Part shown: piece after piece, positions 25,889 through 34,262 of the stretch | Numbering within the stretch: position 1 is the stretch's first letter | How the letters are laid out: each line of letters opens with the position of its first letter | Source of the DNA: Arthrobacter_E sp041360795 | Lineage (GTDB): Bacteria > Actinomycetota > Actinomycetes > Actinomycetales > Micrococcaceae | Length of the DNA stretch: 64,000 bases | NCBI RefSeq assembly: GCF_041360795.1 | Contig: NZ_JBFUPW010000001.1 | Span: forward strand, 1,823,590 to 1,887,589 | Direction: 5' to 3' | Notes under the pieces: generated by a model | The model's database searches: none | Seen by the model: only the letters and a program-made list of their open reading frames with translations | Told to the model about the DNA's origin: nothing | Made by a program: the position numbers and the translations under genes

Positions 25889-26455
25889 TCAGGCCGTAGG
25901 GAACGGTTCGGCGCGCGGTCCGCCGAGGGTCCACTCGACACCAGCGACGGCGTGGTTGTCGTCGGCCAGGGTGACCGTGACGTCGAAGGGCTCCGGCGAA
26001 CCGCCGGACACCGCCCGCGCCGCGCGGGTCAGGGCCTCCTCCAGCCAGTGGCCGGCGTCGGGCCACATGCGGCGGAACGGCAAGCTGTCCAGGCCATGCC
26101 ACTCCGGGGAGATCTCCTCGCTCGGGGACACCTCGCCCTCCCAGCGGTCCGCGGCGTACACCACGGAGTTCATGTCCCAGCCCGGCTGAGCAGGGAAGAC
26201 GAACCGGACCGTGCCGAGCTTCGCCAGGGCCTCCTGGGGCACTACGACGTCGACCTCCTCCCAGACCTCCCGCTGGAGGGCCTCTTCCGGGGTCTCGCCC
26301 GCTTCGACGTGGCCGCCGATGGCCACCACCTTCCCCTGGCCGAAGCCGCGCTTCTTGAGCCCGAGGAGAACATCCCAGAGAGCGGGATTCCCTTCGAGGC
26401 CCGAGGCGCCCGAGGGGCGCAGGAGGAAGCACAGGACGACGGGGGCGGCAGTCAT
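25889..26455 (-). CDS. NUDIX hydrolase, MTH1-like
   Basis: A 188-residue protein. The Nudix box is GGHVEAGETPEEALQREVWEE, preceded by LGLKKRGFGQGKVVAIGGHV, the pattern of MTH1-like 8-oxo-dGTP diphosphatases. The last Gly of the box consensus is replaced by Asp. Later sections include LGTVRFVFPAQPGWDMNSVVY and SEEISPEWHGLDSLPFRRMWPD in two parts. Likely roles are clearing oxidised nucleotides in the cytoplasm; substrate is inferred from the family. The C-terminal 50 residues look like an added beta-domain. Confidence 0.85.
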   Translation of the reverse strand: MTAAPVVLCFLLRPSGASGLEGNPALWDVLLGLKKRGFGQGKVVAIGGHVEAGETPEEALQREVWEEVDVVVPQEALAKLGTVRFVFPAQPGWDMNSVVYAADRWEGEVSPSEEISPEWHGLDSLPFRRMWPDAGHWLEEALTRAARAVSGGSPEPFDVTVTLADDNHAVAGVEWTLGGPRAEPFPTA

Positions 26456-26502
26456 GGGCTCATGCTATCGGGACGGGAGCCCGTCCCTGGCCGGCCATGT
26501 CC

Positions 26503-26550
26503 GGTCAGGGCGGATGTCAGGTCGGGCGGATGTCAGGTCAGAGCGGATGG
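26503..26550. repeat. Three tandem 16-17-base repeats upstream of the LAP cluster
   Basis: GGTCAGGGCGGATGTCA (26503-26519), GGTCGGGCGGATGTCA (26520-26535) and a third, shorter copy GGTCAGAGCGGATG from 26536 stand head to tail. No gene covers them. The rest of 26456-26762 holds no recognised feature. Confidence 0.7.
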
Positions 26551-26762
26551 CCCAGTGCCGAGGGACGCACGACACGGAACGAACTGTTGGACATTTGCCC
26601 ATCCAGTGGCGATACTGGTGTGAGCGCATCCACGTTCCCGAGTGATCCCTGAGCTTCCCCTGGCGATTCCCCCGGGGTCGAAGAATTCCTGCCTGGCCGG
26701 CAAGAGGCCTCTCTTTTATCGCGCCAATTTCCCGAAATTACCGTCAGAAAACGGGCTCAGAA

Positions 26763-26885
26763 CTTTCTTCGAAAGAATATTTATATGCCCTTGACGAGCG
26801 ACGAAACCCGCTTCTAAGCTCATTTCAACACCTTTGAATATCAGGTGTTATTCGATAAATATTCGCTTTGTCCAAAGGAGAGCAA
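26763..26885 (+). promoter_or_regulatory. Promoter and 5' leader of the LAP precursor gene
   Basis: This stretch is much richer in A+T than the neighbouring genes. CTTTC-TTC-GAAAG (26763-26775) is a candidate operator. TTGACG (26791-26796) and TAAGCT (26815-26820), 18 bases apart, form a plausible promoter. A 7-bp stem AACACCT/AGGTGTT (26827-26833 and 26843-26849) lies in the leader. AAAGGAG sits just before the GTG start at 26886. Confidence 0.5.
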
Positions 26886-27104
26886 GTGAGCACTGCACTG
26901 ACGATTGCGCCCATGGTGGAGACCGAGCCGGGTCGCGTGATGCCGATGGCGCTGAAGGAAATGGCGCTGATGGAAATGGCGCTGAAGGAACTCGATTTCG
27001 AAACGGGCGGGGCCCTCGTGACCCCGGCGAAGATGAACGGTGACACCGTCACCCTCTCCTCGTCCTGCTCCTCCGGACGACCCACGTCGCCGAAGCAGTC
27101 GTAG
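26886..27104 (+). CDS. Precursor peptide of a linear azol(in)e-containing peptide (LAP/TOMM)
   Basis: A 72-residue peptide from GTG 26886, chosen for its strong AAAGGAG site. The leader is amphipathic and acidic, with MALKE, MALME, MALKE in tandem then LDFETGG, a typical shape for TOMM leaders. The C-terminal stretch NGDTVTLSSSCSSGRPTSPK holds one Cys, ten Ser/Thr and no aromatic residue, so Cys and Ser/Thr could become thiazole and (methyl)oxazole. A cut after GG near residue 44 is possible. Placement 20 bases before the leader-binding gene and ahead of a YcaO gene supports the call. I do not recognise the core as that of any named compound. Confidence 0.75.
   Translation: MSTALTIAPMVETEPGRVMPMALKEMALMEMALKELDFETGGALVTPAKMNGDTVTLSSSCSSGRPTSPKQS
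26946..26990 (+). repeat. Triplicated 15-base unit inside the LAP leader
   Basis: ATGGCGCTGAAGGAA occurs at 26946-26960 and again at 26976-26990. The middle copy (26961-26975) differs in two bases and encodes MALME. The reading frame is kept. Confidence 0.95.
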
Positions 27105-27123
27105 GTCCGGAGGCCGAATCACC

Positions 27124-28044
27124 GTGAGCACCACCTACGTCGTGGCCGAGGGCGTCCGGCAAGCCGATTTCGAAGATTCCTTCGTCCTGGTGTGCGGAAG
27201 CTCGATCGTCCGCTTCCGCGAGCATCAGGAATTGGCCCGGGAGCTGTTCCGGTTCCTCGGCACGCCCCGCACCCTCGACGAGGTGGCGGAAGGCGTTCCT
27301 GGCCTGGGTGGCCAGGAACGCCTTCTGGGCGCACTTCGCTCGGCCGGGGTCGTCTCCGCCTTCCGGGGTCCGCAGGAACGGCTGACCGGACTCCCGCCTT
27401 TCGACCCGCGAACCGACCGGCCGGCACTTCGCCTCGACGTCCCGGAACGCTGGGAGGCCCGAGCGCGACAGGTCCTGAGTGCTTTCACCACCGTCGATGT
27501 CGAGGATCGTGGTTCCGGGCGGACCGATCTCCCCGTGCTCGTCATCCGCCCCTCGGTTCAGGAGGCGATCGACGTCTGCCGCGACGCCTGGACACGGGGC
27601 GAATGCCACGTGCCGGTCGTCCCGTTCGACGGCGGCAAACTCGTCGTGGGGCCCGCCGTCCTGCCGGGCACCAGCGCCTGCTTCGAATGTCTCGTCATCC
27701 GGCGGGCCGCCACCACCGACTGGCCGGATGAGTATCTGAGGTTCCATCAGACGATCCCGTCGGAGAACTTCCCGCCCCACGACGTCGCGCTCGGAGTCCA
27801 CCTCGCGGCACGGCTCGCCGTCGCCGCCTTCTACCGTGACGCCAACGATCTCATCGGGTCGTGCAGCGTCATCAACCCTGCAACCCTGACCAGCTACAAC
27901 TCGAGAGTTTGGAGTGTGCCGCGGTGCCCCTCGTGTTCACAGACCGGGAGATCGTCAACCAGCTATCCCTGGCTCGCCCCAGCCTCCTCCGAAGCGGACT
28001 GGCTGGTCCCGACGTCGGCCTCATCCCCGGAATCAAGACCCTGA
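27124..28044 (+). CDS. TOMM leader-binding / E1-ubiquitin-activating-like (ocin-ThiF-like) protein
   Basis: A 306-residue protein starting at GTG 27124 with CGGAGG upstream. An N-terminal winged-helix-like part (VLVCGSSIVRFREHQELARELF, in two halves; then LGALRSAGVV) resembles the RiPP recognition element that grips leader peptides. The E1-like fold follows. GTSACFECL near residue 184 and PRCPSC near 267 supply the four Cys of a structural zinc site typical of this family. No intact ATP motif is expected, because YcaO uses the ATP. Its end overlaps the YcaO gene by about 120 bases in another frame. Confidence 0.8.
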   Translation: MSTTYVVAEGVRQADFEDSFVLVCGSSIVRFREHQELARELFRFLGTPRTLDEVAEGVPGLGGQERLLGALRSAGVVSAFRGPQERLTGLPPFDPRTDRPALRLDVPERWEARARQVLSAFTTVDVEDRGSGRTDLPVLVIRPSVQEAIDVCRDAWTRGECHVPVVPFDGGKLVVGPAVLPGTSACFECLVIRRAATTDWPDEYLRFHQTIPSENFPPHDVALGVHLAARLAVAAFYRDANDLIGSCSVINPATLTSYNSRVWSVPRCPSCSQTGRSSTSYPWLAPASSEADWLVPTSASSPESRP

Positions 28045-29189
28045 GGGTGGGCCCCGGTGCGATGAGTCTTCCGGCCCTCATCGACCGCTCCCCCGATCTG
28101 CCGCGCTTCCTCGAAGCCTGCCTTCCGGAAGAGGCCTCCTGCGGTTTCGGGATCGGCGCCGATCAGCTGTACGGCTCGGCCGGCGGTGAGTTCATCGAAC
28201 GGTATTCGGCGGGGTACCTTCCCGACCACTTTGACGAGCCGCGCCAGGAGGAGATCATCCCCGCCGCCGAGTTCATGCCGTTCACCGAGGAGCAGTACGC
28301 ACGCCCGGGCTTCTCCTATGCCCATCCCGACACCGTGGAGGACCTGCCGTTCGTCAGGGTGCACCGCGCGGTCGACCACTCGGTCAGAGCCGCGCCTGCT
28401 GATCTGGTCCATCTGAACCCGGGCGACCGGACCCGCTGGTGCACCGTCACGTCCAACGGTCTCGGCGCCGGCCGAAGCTACGCCATGGCGGCGCGGGCAG
28501 CCGTGTTCGAACTGGTCGAACGGGACGGCTTCATGCGCGCCTGGTACCGCAGGACCTCCGGTGCCACCCTGCGGATCCCGGAGACCATCCCCGGGCACTT
28601 CTCCCCCGCCTTACGCGGAGCGTGCCGGCAACTGGAACTCCAGGGTGTGACCGTCACCCTCGTCCGGCTGGAGGGTCCCGGCGGATTGCCCGTGGTGCTG
28701 TCCTGCGCCCGCTCGGACCGTGTCGGGCTCGCCGTGGGCTGTTCGGCCAAGCCGGACATCAGGGCGGCGATGACCGCGGCGTTCGTCGAATCCCTGCACA
28801 CCTACAACTGGGGCCTCGCCGAAGCAACGGCATCGTGGGCGCCCACGGCATCGTCGGCGCCCACGGAGGTCGAATCACTGCGGGATCACATCGCCTTCCA
28901 CGCCAGGCCCTCGAACCGGCGCCTCAACGAATTCCTGGACTCGGGTCCTGCCGTGACCGAGGCGGAGTTCGTCCGCGACGGGATCCATCCGCTGCCCGCG
29001 GCGCTGCTCGCGCTGGAGGACGCCGGCTGGCAGGTGTACCTGGCGGACGTCCGCTCACCCGACGTCGCGTCGCAGGGCTGGCACGTGATCCGTGCGCTGA
29101 GTCCACAAGCCGCCACCCTCGACGTCGACGAACCGCACCTCCGCCAGCATCCCGACGCTGTGCACACCACCCCTCATCCGTTCCCCTGA
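27924..29189 (+). CDS. YcaO cyclodehydratase (azoline-forming)
   Basis: A 421-residue protein. GTG 27924 is chosen because GGAG lies upstream and the translated family homology begins near LVFTDREIVNQLSLARP; the frame is open from 27861. ATP-binding signatures of YcaO proteins are GSAGGEFIERYSAGYL and ARAAVFELVERDGFMRAWYR. The C-terminus is PHPFP, which matches the PxPxP motif of azoline-forming YcaO enzymes. It phosphorylates the peptide backbone so that Cys/Ser/Thr side chains close into azolines. It acts with the preceding leader-binding protein. Confidence 0.9.
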   Translation: MPLVFTDREIVNQLSLARPSLLRSGLAGPDVGLIPGIKTLRVGPGAMSLPALIDRSPDLPRFLEACLPEEASCGFGIGADQLYGSAGGEFIERYSAGYLPDHFDEPRQEEIIPAAEFMPFTEEQYARPGFSYAHPDTVEDLPFVRVHRAVDHSVRAAPADLVHLNPGDRTRWCTVTSNGLGAGRSYAMAARAAVFELVERDGFMRAWYRRTSGATLRIPETIPGHFSPALRGACRQLELQGVTVTLVRLEGPGGLPVVLSCARSDRVGLAVGCSAKPDIRAAMTAAFVESLHTYNWGLAEATASWAPTASSAPTEVESLRDHIAFHARPSNRRLNEFLDSGPAVTEAEFVRDGIHPLPAALLALEDAGWQVYLADVRSPDVASQGWHVIRALSPQAATLDVDEPHLRQHPDAVHTTPHPFP

Positions 29190-29206
29190 CCTCCCGGAGA
29201 CACCTC

Positions 29207-30004
29207 ATGCAGCAGCAATGGGCACTCGCCACCCCGGCGTACGACGATCCCGCAGAGACGTTCCACGTCGCTTCGAAGCTCAGCCTCTGGGCGAGCGGCT
29301 CCGCCACCGGGACGTACTCCACCGAGCTCAGCACCGATCCCGAGGCGCTGAGAATGCTGGGCCGTCCGCATCCGCCGTACTTGTCCTCCGAACGCCGGGC
29401 TCTCGACGCCGCGGGGCCGGCTTCTCCAGTCACCGCCGCGCTCCGTCGCCGACGCTCCGCGGCCCGCTTCGCCCCGGTGCCGGTGAGCTCCCGGATCCTC
29501 AGCGGCATCCTCCGGGAATCGGCCTGCCTCACGGTGGAGCACGGGCGCGGCGCTCCGTCGGCCGGTGGCCTGTACCCGATCGACCTCTACCTGGCGGTGA
29601 CCGCGGTGGACGGAGTCTCCCCCGGGATCCATGCTCTGGATCCGCACGAAGCCACGCTCCATCGGATTCCTGTTCCGGTAGATCCCCGGGAGTTCCTCCG
29701 GGACTGTCTGGTGTTCCAGAACCTTGCGGAGGCCTCGGCGTTTCAGGTGTTCTTCGTCGGGAATTTCCTGCGCCAGCGAATCAAATACGGACAGCGGGCG
29801 TACCGGTTCACGCTGATCGAGGCCGGGCACCTGGCGCAGGCCATGATGATGTGCGCCGAAGAGGCGGGAATCGGTTCGTGCGCCGTGGGAGGGTTCATCG
29901 ATCAGAAAGTGGACGATTTGCTGTGCCTCGACGGCGTGGAGCAGTCCGTCATCTACAGTGTTGCTTTCGGACATGTCATCGAGGAACCGGGGGGCCTGGC
30001 ATGA
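29207..30004 (+). CDS. SagB-type FMN azoline dehydrogenase
   Basis: A 265-residue protein. ATG 29207 follows CCGGAGA; the in-frame extension from 28439 lies inside the YcaO gene. Signatures of the SagB nitroreductase-like family are LRRRRSAARFAPVPVSS, the GAPSAGGLYPIDLYL segment and the closing EAGHLAQAMMMCAEEAGIGSCAVGG in two parts. It oxidises azolines to aromatic azoles using FMN. Its stop overlaps the ABC gene start (ATGA), so the set is one operon. Confidence 0.9.
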   Translation: MQQQWALATPAYDDPAETFHVASKLSLWASGSATGTYSTELSTDPEALRMLGRPHPPYLSSERRALDAAGPASPVTAALRRRRSAARFAPVPVSSRILSGILRESACLTVEHGRGAPSAGGLYPIDLYLAVTAVDGVSPGIHALDPHEATLHRIPVPVDPREFLRDCLVFQNLAEASAFQVFFVGNFLRQRIKYGQRAYRFTLIEAGHLAQAMMMCAEEAGIGSCAVGGFIDQKVDDLLCLDGVEQSVIYSVAFGHVIEEPGGLA

Positions 30005-30882
30005 CGGCGATCGTGTCGTGGGAGAACGTGGTCAAGGACTACCGGGGGAAGGCGGCTCTGGCGGGCTTCTCCCTGGAACTGGGGGCGGGCGTCCATTGCC
30101 TCCTCGGATCCAACGGAGCCGGCAAGTCGACGGCGCTGAACATCCTGACAGGAATCCGGCAGCCGACCTCGGGCACGGCAACTGTTCTGGGACAGCGAGT
30201 GGTCCGCGGAGGGCCTCAGGCAAGGAACCTCAGCTGTGTGCCGCAGGCGGTGACCTTCCCGCCGACGCTCAAGGTCCGCGAAGTGCTCAGGTTCATCTCG
30301 GTGCATTACCCGGACCCTCTCGACTTCGCGGCGGTGCAGGACGCCCTCTCGCTCGAGGGGATCCTGGACAAACAGTGCGGCGGGCTCTCGGGCGGGCAGC
30401 TCAGGCGGCTCGGCATCGCCGGCGCCATCATCTGCAACGCCCCGGTGATCATCATGGACGAACCGCTCGCCGGTCTCGACCTCGAGGGCCGCGCTCAGGT
30501 GCGGAACATCATCCTCGAACAGCGGGACCTCGGCCGGTGCATCATCATGGCTTCTCACGACTACGGCGAGATCGAGGCGACCGCCGACACCGTCACCCTC
30601 GTCAAAGACGGCAGGAACATTCTGAGTGAGGGCATCGAGACCGTCAGGCAGCGCCTGGGGCTGTATGAGCTCAGCTTCTCCGCCGCGGCGCCACTGCCGG
30701 CAGCGGTCCTCGAGCTCGGCGTCGTCGAACCATTAGGGACCGGCCGCTACCGCTTGGTGACCGAGGATCCCGACGCGGCCAGCAGGATCCTGCTGGAGGT
30801 CCTGGACGATCCGAAACTGAATGTCCTTCAATCTTCGTTGGAGGATGCCGTGAGCATGATTCTGAGTGAGGAGAAGGCATGA
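30001..30882 (+). CDS. ABC transporter ATP-binding protein of the LAP cluster
   Basis: A 293-residue ATPase. Walker A is GSNGAGKSTALN near residue 38, the signature is LSGGQLRRLGIAG and Walker B is VIIMDEPLAGLD, followed by the H-loop ASHDYGEIE. About 70 C-terminal residues form a small extra domain, as in many drug and bacteriocin exporters of the CcmA type. It overlaps both the dehydrogenase and the permease genes by four bases. The likely role is exporting the modified peptide or giving self-immunity. Confidence 0.93.
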   Translation: MTAIVSWENVVKDYRGKAALAGFSLELGAGVHCLLGSNGAGKSTALNILTGIRQPTSGTATVLGQRVVRGGPQARNLSCVPQAVTFPPTLKVREVLRFISVHYPDPLDFAAVQDALSLEGILDKQCGGLSGGQLRRLGIAGAIICNAPVIIMDEPLAGLDLEGRAQVRNIILEQRDLGRCIIMASHDYGEIEATADTVTLVKDGRNILSEGIETVRQRLGLYELSFSAAAPLPAAVLELGVVEPLGTGRYRLVTEDPDAASRILLEVLDDPKLNVLQSSLEDAVSMILSEEKA

Positions 30883-31598
30883 AGTTCGTCGCCGAGTACG
30901 TCCGGATTCAAGTCCTGGAGCTTCTCCGACTGCCCTCCTTCTTCCTACCGCTCATCGCCCTCCCCGCGGCGTTCTACCTCATGGTCGGCGTGCGAGCGGA
31001 TCTGCCGGCAGAGCAGATCCTCTTCAGCTACCTGGCCTTCGCGATGCTGGGCACGATGATGTTCCAGTTCGGCGTCGGCATCGCGTCCACGCGGAACGAT
31101 GCGTGGAGTCTGTACCTTCTGAGTCTCCCTGTCCCCTCCAGGGTGCGCGTGCTGTCACAGCTGATCGCCGGGCTGTTCTTCTCAGTGCTCTTCTCCGTGC
31201 CGCTCCTGGTGCTGGGTGTGGCCAATGGGGCGGTCTTCTCGGTGCCGCCCGGGCGATTCCTGTGGGGTGTGGGGGCGTTGATCCTCGGGGGCCTGGTGCA
31301 CGGCGCCCTAGGACTCGCGCTCGGCTACTGGCTGCCCGCCCGCGGAGCCGTGCCGATCACGAACCTCATCTACTTCCCACTGGCCTTCATCGGAGGCCTC
31401 TTCGGCACCTGGGACCTGGGCGCCCTTCAGCCTCTGCACACTTTCAGTCCCACGGGTGCCTGGGCGGATCTCATCAACTCGGCGCTCCACGGCGAAGGCA
31501 ATGGCCTGGCGCTGATCATCCTGGCGGGCTACTTCCTGCTCTGCGGGGCCGTGGCCGTCTGGGGCTACCGGAGGGTGGAGCAGACGCAGTACCGGTGA
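30879..31598 (+). CDS. ABC-2 type permease of the LAP cluster
   Basis: A 239-residue membrane protein with six helices (about 18-36, 50-70, 97-120, 128-150, 158-180 and 208-230). It begins MKFVAEYVRIQVLELLRLPSF, the typical cytosolic start of ABC-2 permeases. It carries the SLPVPSRVRVLSQLIAG segment seen in this class. It pairs with the upstream ATPase. Confidence 0.88.
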   Translation: MKFVAEYVRIQVLELLRLPSFFLPLIALPAAFYLMVGVRADLPAEQILFSYLAFAMLGTMMFQFGVGIASTRNDAWSLYLLSLPVPSRVRVLSQLIAGLFFSVLFSVPLLVLGVANGAVFSVPPGRFLWGVGALILGGLVHGALGLALGYWLPARGAVPITNLIYFPLAFIGGLFGTWDLGALQPLHTFSPTGAWADLINSALHGEGNGLALIILAGYFLLCGAVAVWGYRRVEQTQYR

Positions 31599-31639
31599 GG
31601 GCGGTGGCTTCGGCCCCGTGGTTCGGCGAGAATGGCCGG

Positions 31640-32815
31640 ATGAAGACCGCGCCATCCCGCAATCGCCTGCCAGAGCTGCTCGGGGTGCTGAGGGCGGACG
31701 AGAGCGATCCCCGGGTTCAGGAACTCCTCCACGAGTTCGGGACGGAGCCTTCGTCGACGCGGGAGCGCAGCGTGGGCGAGCCGGCACGGCAGGTTCGCCG
31801 ACTGCGGTACCGCTCCGGTGGTGAGATCATCCTGCACGACGGCGCGGTGGCCGGCGTGGTGCTGCACGTGGCGCATGACGCCCGGCACGTCCGCCTGGCC
31901 GAGTGGATCGGGACAGGCAACCGGGCGACCCTGGACGACCTCGAAACGGCGCTCGGCCGAAAGGCGAGCTTCGCGGGTTTACGGACACCGTACTTCGCCG
32001 TGGATCGCGGCTTCGTCACCGCAGTGTTCGCCCCGGACGGATGGAACATGCCGGGAAATCTGCTGCGCCTCACGATCACCGCCGACCAACCGGGCCTGGT
32101 GCCCGCCCCCGAGGATGACGACTGCCCCGGATGCTCCGATCTGCTGCGCCGGTCGGCGTCGGGCGCCGTCGACGTCGAGGCGACGGTGGAGGCCCTGTCC
32201 ACTGCGGCTGCCGCGGGCGCCTTGAAGGAGGATGCCCATTGGGTGCGGCTTGACGATCTGCTGCCGCTGCAGGCCTCCGGTCTCATGGAGCGCGCGGAAA
32301 GCCAGTTGCGATGTCTGCGCTGCGCCCGCACGGTGTGTTTCACGCTCACCCGCGACGGCCGGCCCGAGTTCCAGTACTGCAGTTTCGACCAGGCACGACG
32401 CCGGCACATGAGCCCGGTCCCGCCCGTCGAGCAGTGGGGCGACGCCACGCGTCTGGCCGCCGAGGAACAGGGCATGCGGTATGTGGCTCATGCCGCTGGC
32501 AGCTGGTTCCTGGTGAGAAAGGGGGAAGATCTCTACCTCGACGCCCGGTACAGCTACAGCGGACTCATCGACAGCTCCGCCCTCATCCATCTCAACCCAT
32601 CGGAAGTCAGGCTGTACCGGAAGAGCGGGCACACCTTCCTGTCCCGGCTCGCTGCGGCCATCCACAACAGTGCGCCGTATCAGAAGGAATCGCCGTACTT
32701 CGCACGTGATCTGTATCGGCGGCCGGAAGGAGCCCGGCTCCGGGACGAGGTCAGTGGCGCCATCGCCGAACACACCTGGATCGCGCAGCAGCGACGGGGT
32801 GACGGCGAGCGCTGA
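31640..32815 (+). CDS. Unrecognised Cys-rich protein ending the LAP operon
   Basis: A 391-residue protein. ATG 31640 has a weak GAGAA site. A GTG at 31595 overlaps the permease stop and would add 15 residues. I do not recognise a family. The N-terminal half (to about 160) has PYFAVDRGFVTAVFAPDGWN. A CPGC motif follows near residue 163, and CLRC plus CARTVC lie near 225, so a zinc site from these Cys residues is possible. The last 120 residues are rich in aromatic and basic residues (ARYSYSGLIDSSALIHLNPS). No membrane segment is seen. Its place at the end of the LAP operon suggests immunity, regulation or a second leader contact, all unproven. Confidence 0.65.
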   Translation: MKTAPSRNRLPELLGVLRADESDPRVQELLHEFGTEPSSTRERSVGEPARQVRRLRYRSGGEIILHDGAVAGVVLHVAHDARHVRLAEWIGTGNRATLDDLETALGRKASFAGLRTPYFAVDRGFVTAVFAPDGWNMPGNLLRLTITADQPGLVPAPEDDDCPGCSDLLRRSASGAVDVEATVEALSTAAAAGALKEDAHWVRLDDLLPLQASGLMERAESQLRCLRCARTVCFTLTRDGRPEFQYCSFDQARRRHMSPVPPVEQWGDATRLAAEEQGMRYVAHAAGSWFLVRKGEDLYLDARYSYSGLIDSSALIHLNPSEVRLYRKSGHTFLSRLAAAIHNSAPYQKESPYFARDLYRRPEGARLRDEVSGAIAEHTWIAQQRRGDGER

Positions 32816-32873
32816 CTCCGGCGCGGAATCCCTCATCCCCACCCGATGAAGGGCGGGGATAATGCTCCGGTGG

Positions 32874-34166
32874 CTACCGCCGTCCGACGGCCCGGCGGTA
32901 GAGGCCCACGAAGCTCACCCCGAGCAGAATCACCACCACTCCGATCCCCCACAGGACCGGGGTCAGCGCCTGCGTGTACACATCGCCGTGACCCGGCTGC
33001 CCCGCCGCGACCTGATCCGCGATCCCCGTCGTACCCGGCTGGGCCCGCACCGCCACGGTGAGGACCACGGCGTACAGGGCGACGAACAGGGCCTCACTCC
33101 CGATGCGGAAGAAGTTCAGGAGCCCCGCCGCCGTCCCGCTCCGCTCGGCCGGCACGAAGCTCAGCGCGCTCCCGTCGACGACGCCGAGCGGCAGGCCGAA
33201 CCCGGCACCGGCCAGGATCATGGGCGGCACCGCCCACCACACCGGCACCTCGGGACGCAACGCGAAGAACCCGGCCGCCGCCAGCACGAGGCACACCAAT
33301 GCCGCCAGACTGACCGTTCCGGCGTCGATTCGTGGATGCCTGGCCATGACCCGGTGGACCAGTGGCGGGGCGAGCAGCACCGGAAGAGTCATCACGAGCA
33401 TCAGGGATCCCGCGCCACCGGCCGTGAAGCCGTGGATCGCCTGCAGCGCCGCGGGCAGATAGGTCAGGAACGTCACGAACCCGACCGCCCCCGCCACCGG
33501 GATCAGCACCATCGCGAGGAATCCGGGATTGCGCAGCAACCCGACGTCGAACAGCGGGCTTCCGGAGGCGGGCGCTCTACGGGGCAGACGGCGCAGCGCG
33601 CTACTGCCCGCCAGCGCAGCGAGGAGCACGACAGCGTGGACGACGAAGACGGCACGCCAGCCCAGCAGGCCGATCAGGACGCCCGACAGGCTGGGTCCGG
33701 CCGCCAGCCCCAGGCCGTTCACCATGCCGAACGCGGCGAAGGCCCTGGCTCGGGAGGGTCCTTCGAATGCCGAGTGGATCGTCGCCGTCGCGCCTGTGAT
33801 GACCGCGGCCGAGCCTATGCCCGCGAGGACGCGCGCGACGTCGAGGACCAGGAGGGACGGACTCGCCGCGCTGAGGATCGAGCCGAGAACCACCGCCAGC
33901 ACGCCGAAGAAGAACGCACGCCCGGAGCCGATGCGATCCGCGATCGCTCCCCACACGAGCGTGCACACTGCGAAGGCGATGTTGAAGCCGTTCACGACTC
34001 CCTGGAGGAGCACGGGTTCGGCGCCCAGTTCGATCGAGATCGCGGGAAGGCCCACAGCGGTCCCGGCGATGGACAGCGGGATGACGAATTGCGCCAGCAG
34101 GATGACGGGGAGCATCGCGCGGTGCGGCGCGGTCGTGGTCGGTTGTGAGTCTTCACGGACGGTCAT
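32874..34166 (-). CDS. MFS drug-efflux type transporter
   Basis: A 430-residue membrane protein. ATG 34166 is preferred over the longer frame to 34238, which has no good site. It has about 12 membrane helices. The A-motif-like loop is GAIADRIGSGRAFFFG between helices 2 and 3, and SVIVGAV-like motif C is replaced by GPSLSGVLIGLLGW. It is divergent from an ArsR-type regulator across a spacer that holds repeated GAAGGTACG. A toxic small molecule is a likely substrate; no specific one can be named. Confidence 0.85.
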   Translation of the reverse strand: MTVREDSQPTTTAPHRAMLPVILLAQFVIPLSIAGTAVGLPAISIELGAEPVLLQGVVNGFNIAFAVCTLVWGAIADRIGSGRAFFFGVLAVVLGSILSAASPSLLVLDVARVLAGIGSAAVITGATATIHSAFEGPSRARAFAAFGMVNGLGLAAGPSLSGVLIGLLGWRAVFVVHAVVLLAALAGSSALRRLPRRAPASGSPLFDVGLLRNPGFLAMVLIPVAGAVGFVTFLTYLPAALQAIHGFTAGGAGSLMLVMTLPVLLAPPLVHRVMARHPRIDAGTVSLAALVCLVLAAAGFFALRPEVPVWWAVPPMILAGAGFGLPLGVVDGSALSFVPAERSGTAAGLLNFFRIGSEALFVALYAVVLTVAVRAQPGTTGIADQVAAGQPGHGDVYTQALTPVLWGIGVVVILLGVSFVGLYRRAVGRR

Positions 34167-34250
34167 GAAGGTACGCCTTTGAACGAAGGTACGAGCTATG
34201 ACGAACCTATGATGCCCATCACCAAAGGTATGATGCAAGTAGAACCTTCA
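34167..34250. promoter_or_regulatory. Divergent control region with repeated GAAGGTACG
   Basis: GAAGGTACG occurs at 34167-34175 and 34185-34193, and the related strings AACCTATGATG and AAAGGTATGATG follow. These repeats lie between the MFS and ArsR genes and are candidate sites for the regulator. Confidence 0.4.
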
Positions 34251-34262
34251 GGAGGCGAGGAC

